Positions 60,380 through 64,000 of a DNA stretch of 64,000 nt are shown here, piece after piece. A model generated the notes under the pieces. It ran no database searches, had not been told where the DNA came from, and worked only from the letters and a program-made list of their open reading frames with translations. The DNA is taken from assembly GCA_036493595.1 (NCBI GenBank), contig DASXPN010000008.1, positions 62,001-126,000 on the forward strand, given 5' to 3'. The DNA comes from DATAES01 sp036493595 (GTDB lineage: Bacteria > Actinomycetota > Acidimicrobiia > Acidimicrobiales > JACDCH01). Every line of letters begins with the position of its first letter. Position 1 is the first letter of the stretch. A program made the position numbers and the translations under genes.

Positions 60380-60766
60380 TCAGCTGTCGAGCTCGTCGAG
60401 CTCGAACTGCGCGAGCTCGGCGTCGAGGTCGTCGAGCTCGAGCTCGAGGCCACCCACCAGCTCGTCGAACCACGCGTCCGACTGCATCTGCTCGTGGAAG
60501 TCGAGCAGATCGTCGTGGTCGATGCGGGGCCCGAAGCGAGGCTCGTAGAGCTCAGCCGGCAGCTGCCACGTCGACACCTCGACGCCCGATGCGGCCAGGA
60601 GGTCGACGATGCGGGGCTCGGCCGGCTTCACGACCGCCATGTGGCAGTGCGGGCACCGAAAATGGTACGAACCGGCATTGTCCTCGAGACAGACGCGGAC
60701 ACGCACGTCAGCGGTGGTCAGTTCCACATCACCGCAGTCCGCGCACGTTGCCCGAATCGTTGCCAT
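60380..60766 (-). CDS. Small zinc-ribbon protein with acidic tail
   Basis: A 128-residue protein. Four cysteines in two pairs (CADCGD and CPHCHM) suggest a zinc ribbon at residues 8-42, followed by a segment with SGVEVSTWQLPAELYEP and a tail rich in Asp, Glu and Leu. The ATG has GGAGG upstream. I do not recognise the family. RNA-polymerase- or nucleic-acid-related roles are common for such ribbons, but there is no evidence here. Confidence 0.72.
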   Translation of the reverse strand: MATIRATCADCGDVELTTADVRVRVCLEDNAGSYHFRCPHCHMAVVKPAEPRIVDLLAASGVEVSTWQLPAELYEPRFGPRIDHDDLLDFHEQMQSDAWFDELVGGLELELDDLDAELAQFELDELDS

Positions 60767-60892
60767 CAGAAGCCTCCTACCAGTTGCCCGCTTACACCGA
60801 CTTTGATCGGCAGAAGCATCGTCGTCACAAGCGCGACCAGCTTCAATAGGTCGCACGTCCCATTCCCGGGACCTGAGTGCCCATTTTCGACC

Positions 60893-61651
60893 GTGACCGC
60901 TCCCCGACTCCCGTCCCTGCGCCAACCGCCCATCGGATTCGCCCACCGCGGCGCACGAGCTGACGCGCCGGAGAACACGATCGAGGCCTTCTCCCTCGCC
61001 CGCCGGCTGGGCGCGACCGGCCTCGAGAGCGACGTCTGGCTGACCGCGGACGGCATTGCCGTCCTCGACCACGACGGCGTCGCCCGGGTGAAGCATCGCC
61101 GCCGGCGCATCACCGACGTCGAGCGGGCCGATCTGTCCGATTCGATCCCTTCGCTCGCCGACCTCTACGCGGAATGTGGGACCGACTTCGAGCTCTCCCT
61201 CGACGTCAAGGATCCCGCCGCCGCAGCCGCGACCGTGGCCGTGGCCCGCGCCGCGGGCGGCGCCGCACCCGAACGGCTGTGGATGTGCCATCACGACTGG
61301 CGCCTGGTCGAGTCGTGGCGGGCAGAGTTTCCCGACGTGCGCCTCGTCGACTCGACCCGGCTGCGCTGGATGAAAGAGGGGCCGGAGCGCCGAGCCGCCG
61401 CGCTCGCGAACGCCGGCATCGACGCGGTCAACCTGCACCACACCGACTGGACCGGCGGTCTCACGACGCTCTTCCATCGCTTCAGCGTCTTGACCTTCGG
61501 CTGGGACGCGCAGCACCGACGCATCCTCGAAGAGCTCCTCGACATCGGCATCGACGCGGTCTATTCGGATCATTCGGACACGATGATGGACGTCCTGCGG
61601 CTGCTCGAGCCGGGCGACGACACGACCGGGTACGGCGAGCCACGCCCCTGA
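60893..61651 (+). CDS. Glycerophosphodiester phosphodiesterase
   Basis: A 252-residue TIM-barrel hydrolase that releases glycerol 3-phosphate from deacylated phospholipids. Motifs are FAHRGARADAPENTIEAF, ESDVWLTADGIAVLDHDG and LSLDVKDP, which carry the catalytic His and metal-binding Glu/Asp. No signal sequence is visible, so it is probably cytoplasmic. The start is GTG. The gene stands alone on the plus strand between minus-strand genes. Confidence 0.9.
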   Translation: MTAPRLPSLRQPPIGFAHRGARADAPENTIEAFSLARRLGATGLESDVWLTADGIAVLDHDGVARVKHRRRRITDVERADLSDSIPSLADLYAECGTDFELSLDVKDPAAAAATVAVARAAGGAAPERLWMCHHDWRLVESWRAEFPDVRLVDSTRLRWMKEGPERRAAALANAGIDAVNLHHTDWTGGLTTLFHRFSVLTFGWDAQHRRILEELLDIGIDAVYSDHSDTMMDVLRLLEPGDDTTGYGEPRP

Positions 61652-61682
61652 GCAGCCGAGAAGCGACTCCGGCGGCCCGGGC

Positions 61683-62483
61683 TCAGAGACCGCCGATGTC
61701 GCCGGGCGGCCAGACGCGCATGAACGCTCGACCGACGATCGTGCTCTCGGGAATCGGTCCGAACACGTTGCTCGCCGCGGAATCCTGTCGATGGTCGCCG
61801 AGGACGAACACCTTGCCGGCAGGCACCTTGATGCATTGCGACGATGACTTGAACGCCGGCGACGGTTCCGCGACGCCCTTGTCGTCCTTGAAGAGATACG
61901 TCTCGTCGATCGCCTGCCCGTTCACGAAGATCTTGCCGTCACGTTGCTCGACGGTCTGTCCCTCCGTCGCGATCACGCGCTTGATGAGGTCGTGGACTTC
62001 GGAGCCACTGAGCTGACTCCTCGGGAACGTGACCTGGCCGCCGTCACAACCCTCGACCGTCTGCGCCTCGGTCGACGGGCGATCGAACACGATGACGTCG
62101 CCGTCGTGCACGTCGTGCACGCGATAGCTCAGCTTGTTGACGAGCACCCGGTCGCCCACCTTGAGCGTCGGCACCATCGAGTCACTCGGGATGAAGAACG
62201 CCTGGAACAGGAACGTCTTGATGACGAGTGCGATGACCAGCGCGCTGGCGAGCACCACGACCCATTCAACGGTGTTGCGCCGGCGATGGGCACGGCGACG
62301 AGCCTGACGCAAGCCCTCGGTCTCCACCTGATCGGCGTCGTCGTCTTCGCCTTCGGGGCCGGACTCGGCGTCACCTGCCGCCGTCGGTTCGCCTGCGGGC
62401 TCCCGCGTGTCGGGCCCCCGTCTGTCGCTCGGCGTGGCAACCGTGACCGGCGGTTCATCGAAGCTCGGGATGTCGTCGGACAC
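61683..62483 (-). CDS. lepB: Signal peptidase I
   Basis: A 266-residue membrane protease that cleaves Sec and Tat signal peptides. A long acidic, disordered N-terminus (1-60) leads to one membrane helix (about 73-92). The catalytic Ser is in FIPSDSMVPTL and the catalytic Lys in IKRVIATEGQ. GDHRQDSAASNVFGPI is the conserved box E. It lies 44 bases after pafC on the same strand. Placement near tat genes fits an export cluster. Confidence 0.94.
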   Translation of the reverse strand: MSDDIPSFDEPPVTVATPSDRRGPDTREPAGEPTAAGDAESGPEGEDDDADQVETEGLRQARRRAHRRRNTVEWVVVLASALVIALVIKTFLFQAFFIPSDSMVPTLKVGDRVLVNKLSYRVHDVHDGDVIVFDRPSTEAQTVEGCDGGQVTFPRSQLSGSEVHDLIKRVIATEGQTVEQRDGKIFVNGQAIDETYLFKDDKGVAEPSPAFKSSSQCIKVPAGKVFVLGDHRQDSAASNVFGPIPESTIVGRAFMRVWPPGDIGGL

Positions 62484-62527
62484 GGTCCGTCGAGGGTAGC
62501 CGACCTACTTACGGCCTCCTGGGCACG

Positions 62528-63481
62528 TCAGGGTGATTCGTAGCGGGCCAACAGCCGTGCCGCCGCCTCTTCGCCGCAGTGCGCGAGCGCGGGATCACTG
62601 CGCGTTCTGACGACGGTGGCGCGCGGTCCGAGTTGCAGCAGCACCCGCTCGAGCCACGGGCGTCCGGACACCGGCAGCGTGACGCGCAGCCGTCCATCGG
62701 CGCGCGTTTCGACCTCGTCCACCGCGTAGGACTCGACCACCCACGCCGCTTCCGGTGCCAAGTCGAGCACGACGCGCGGGTCGTCAATGCCGGCTTCGAA
62801 CAACTCCGGTGACGGCAACTCGTCAGGCGGTTGGAACGATGCGTCGAGCGCTTCGGCCGACAGGATGCGATCGACGCGGAACAATCGCACGTCGTCGCGC
62901 AGGTGATCGAACCCGACGAGGTACCAACGCCCTTGCTCCGCATGCACTCGGTACGGATCGACCTCGCGCTCGGTGTGCTGGTCGCGGCCGTGGGTGTAGT
63001 AGGCGAGTCGAAGGCGCCGGTGCTCGTCGGTCGCCTGTTGGATCGTGGCCAGCACGCCCGCCGACGCGTGACCGAGGTCGATGTCGAACGCGTCGTCGGG
63101 ATCGATGCCGAGCGTGGCGGCAAGCTTGGCGAGGCCGCGCGCGAGTGGACCGCCGGGATCCGCACCCGGAACCGCGAGCAGGCTGGCACCCGCGGCGACG
63201 AGTGCGAGTGCTTCTTCAGGAGTGAGGCGCAGAGCGCGATCGAAGCTCGGTGAGAGGTGAACCCAGACGCGACCTTCCTCGACGACGACTTCGAAGAGAT
63301 CACCCGGCGAATACGGCGGAACCCCGACCATCGACACGAGCGCGACGTCACTCAGCAGCTCGTCGGGCTCGAGCCCGAAGCGATCGCACACCTCCTCGAC
63401 TGTCGGACCCCGATGCGACGCCACCCAGGGAAGCAGCGACAGGAGCCGGCGCAGACGATCGGCGGCAGGGATCTGGCTCAC
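62528..63481 (-). CDS. pafC: WYL-domain transcriptional regulator PafC-like
   Basis: A 317-residue regulator with an N-terminal helix-turn-helix-type region (RLLSLLPWVASHRGPTVEEV) and a WYL domain (REVDPYRVHAEQGRWYLVGF). PafB and PafC together activate DNA-damage genes in mycobacteria. The GTG start overlaps the pafB stop by four bases. The pafB-pafC-tatA-tatC-helY order matches mycobacteria, with lepB, the zinc-ribbon and other genes inserted. Confidence 0.85.
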   Translation of the reverse strand: MSQIPAADRLRRLLSLLPWVASHRGPTVEEVCDRFGLEPDELLSDVALVSMVGVPPYSPGDLFEVVVEEGRVWVHLSPSFDRALRLTPEEALALVAAGASLLAVPGADPGGPLARGLAKLAATLGIDPDDAFDIDLGHASAGVLATIQQATDEHRRLRLAYYTHGRDQHTEREVDPYRVHAEQGRWYLVGFDHLRDDVRLFRVDRILSAEALDASFQPPDELPSPELFEAGIDDPRVVLDLAPEAAWVVESYAVDEVETRADGRLRVTLPVSGRPWLERVLLQLGPRATVVRTRSDPALAHCGEEAAARLLARYESP

Positions 63482-64000
63482 GGGCGCGGCCCCCGCTCGG
63501 AGCCGGGCTCGGAGCCGGCCTCCGCGTCGGGGCTGGGCTCGACCGACGACGCGATGGCGCGCAGCCACTCGACCAAGTCGTCTCGCAGCTCGATAGGCCC
63601 GAGCACCTCGGCGTGATCGAGGAAGCCGAGCACCAGGGCGCGAAAGCCGTCCGGGTTGGTGACGGGCAGCTCCACCACGATCGAGCCGTCCGGCCGTTCC
63701 TCGGTGACCGCCGCCGATCCGACGATGCCGACCGCGATCTCGGCTTGCGCCGGTGCGATCAACACCTGCGCCCGCACCGGCTCTCCCTCGCCGAGCTGCC
63801 ACGGCTCCGCGCGCGCACCGGGGATCGCGACCTCGGGCGGTTCGAAGCTCCGCGCTGCGCCCGCCTCGACGTCACCATCGACACGATCGAGACGGAAGAT
63901 GCGCTCGTCCGACCGTGCGTGGTCGTAGCCCGTCACGTACCAACGACCGCGGCTGAAGTCCAGGCGATACGGGTCGACCGTGCGTTGCTCGCCGCGGTAG
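63478..64000 (-). CDS. pafB: WYL-domain transcriptional regulator PafB-like, 5' end outside window
   Basis: The right edge cuts the gene; 174 C-terminal codons are present. The visible part holds a WYL domain (RTVDPYRLDFSRGRWYVTGY) and the linked C-terminal extension, ending in an acidic Pro/Glu-rich tail. It overlaps pafC by four bases. The helix-turn-helix should lie beyond 64000. Confidence 0.83.
   Translation of the reverse strand, partial: YRGEQRTVDPYRLDFSRGRWYVTGYDHARSDERIFRLDRVDGDVEAGAARSFEPPEVAIPGARAEPWQLGEGEPVRAQVLIAPAQAEIAVGIVGSAAVTEERPDGSIVVELPVTNPDGFRALVLGFLDHAEVLGPIELRDDLVEWLRAIASSVEPSPDAEAGSEPGSERGPRP

Noticed and set aside
13..64000. tRNA or rRNA genes
   Set aside because: I looked through the intergenic stretches for tRNA-like arms with a TTCGA-type loop and found no complete cloverleaf; a covariance-model scan would be needed to exclude them fully.

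Overview
The window is very GC-rich DNA from an actinobacterium. The gene content combines mycothiol synthesis (mshC), coenzyme F420 redox (npdG), phosphatidylinositol mannoside synthesis (pgsA-patA-pimA), PafB/PafC, an InhA-like enoyl reductase and a HelY helicase. A deep-branching, Acidimicrobiia-like actinomycete fits best, but that placement is inference. Starts are often GTG or TTG, and many neighbouring genes overlap by 1 to 4 bases, so translational coupling is common.

From memory of the Mycobacterium tuberculosis map, the minus-strand backbone from 1 to about 31,000 follows the order relA, apt, secF, secD, yajC, ruvB, ruvA, ruvC, yebC, pdxT, pdxS, pimA, patA, pgsA, HIT, thrS. Cassettes interrupt it: tgt-queA; a membrane-anchored sigma factor with a small secreted peptide; an ABC exporter and a MarR regulator; a MDMPI-like protein and a GT39-type glycosyltransferase between pdxT and pdxS; lemA-htpX-DUF3048; and EF-G2 with two DinB-like proteins and an aminotransferase.

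From 27,352 to 33,120 one long minus-strand operon appears to carry npdG, mshC, plsC, thrS, HIT and a small membrane protein. Next come an enoyl-ACP reductase (plus), two coupled CNNM/CBS membrane proteins (minus), and TauE plus an orphan ABC ATPase (plus). From 44,377 down to 38,015 a TPP riboswitch heads thiamine pyrophosphokinase and a thiamine-type ABC importer, with an M23 endopeptidase and an SRPBCC protein closely spaced downstream. Just upstream is a PilT-like ATPase with a degenerate nucleotide-binding site.

From 45,585 to 55,612 lies a mixed region: GYD protein, two aldo-keto reductases, acyl-CoA dehydrogenase, DinB protein, SDR, two coupled LysM cell-wall enzymes, a frameshifted ThyX-like gene and an M20 peptidase preceded by a duplicated leader. 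The right end (55,715 to 64,000) carries a lipid-kinase-like fragment, helY, tatC, tatA, a zinc-ribbon protein, lepB and pafC-pafB, plus one plus-strand phosphodiesterase.

Non-coding signals of note are a TPP riboswitch, a perfect palindrome at the marR promoter, one intrinsic terminator, two families of dispersed intergenic repeats and a low-complexity tract. No tRNA, rRNA, CRISPR array, insertion sequence or phage gene was recognised.
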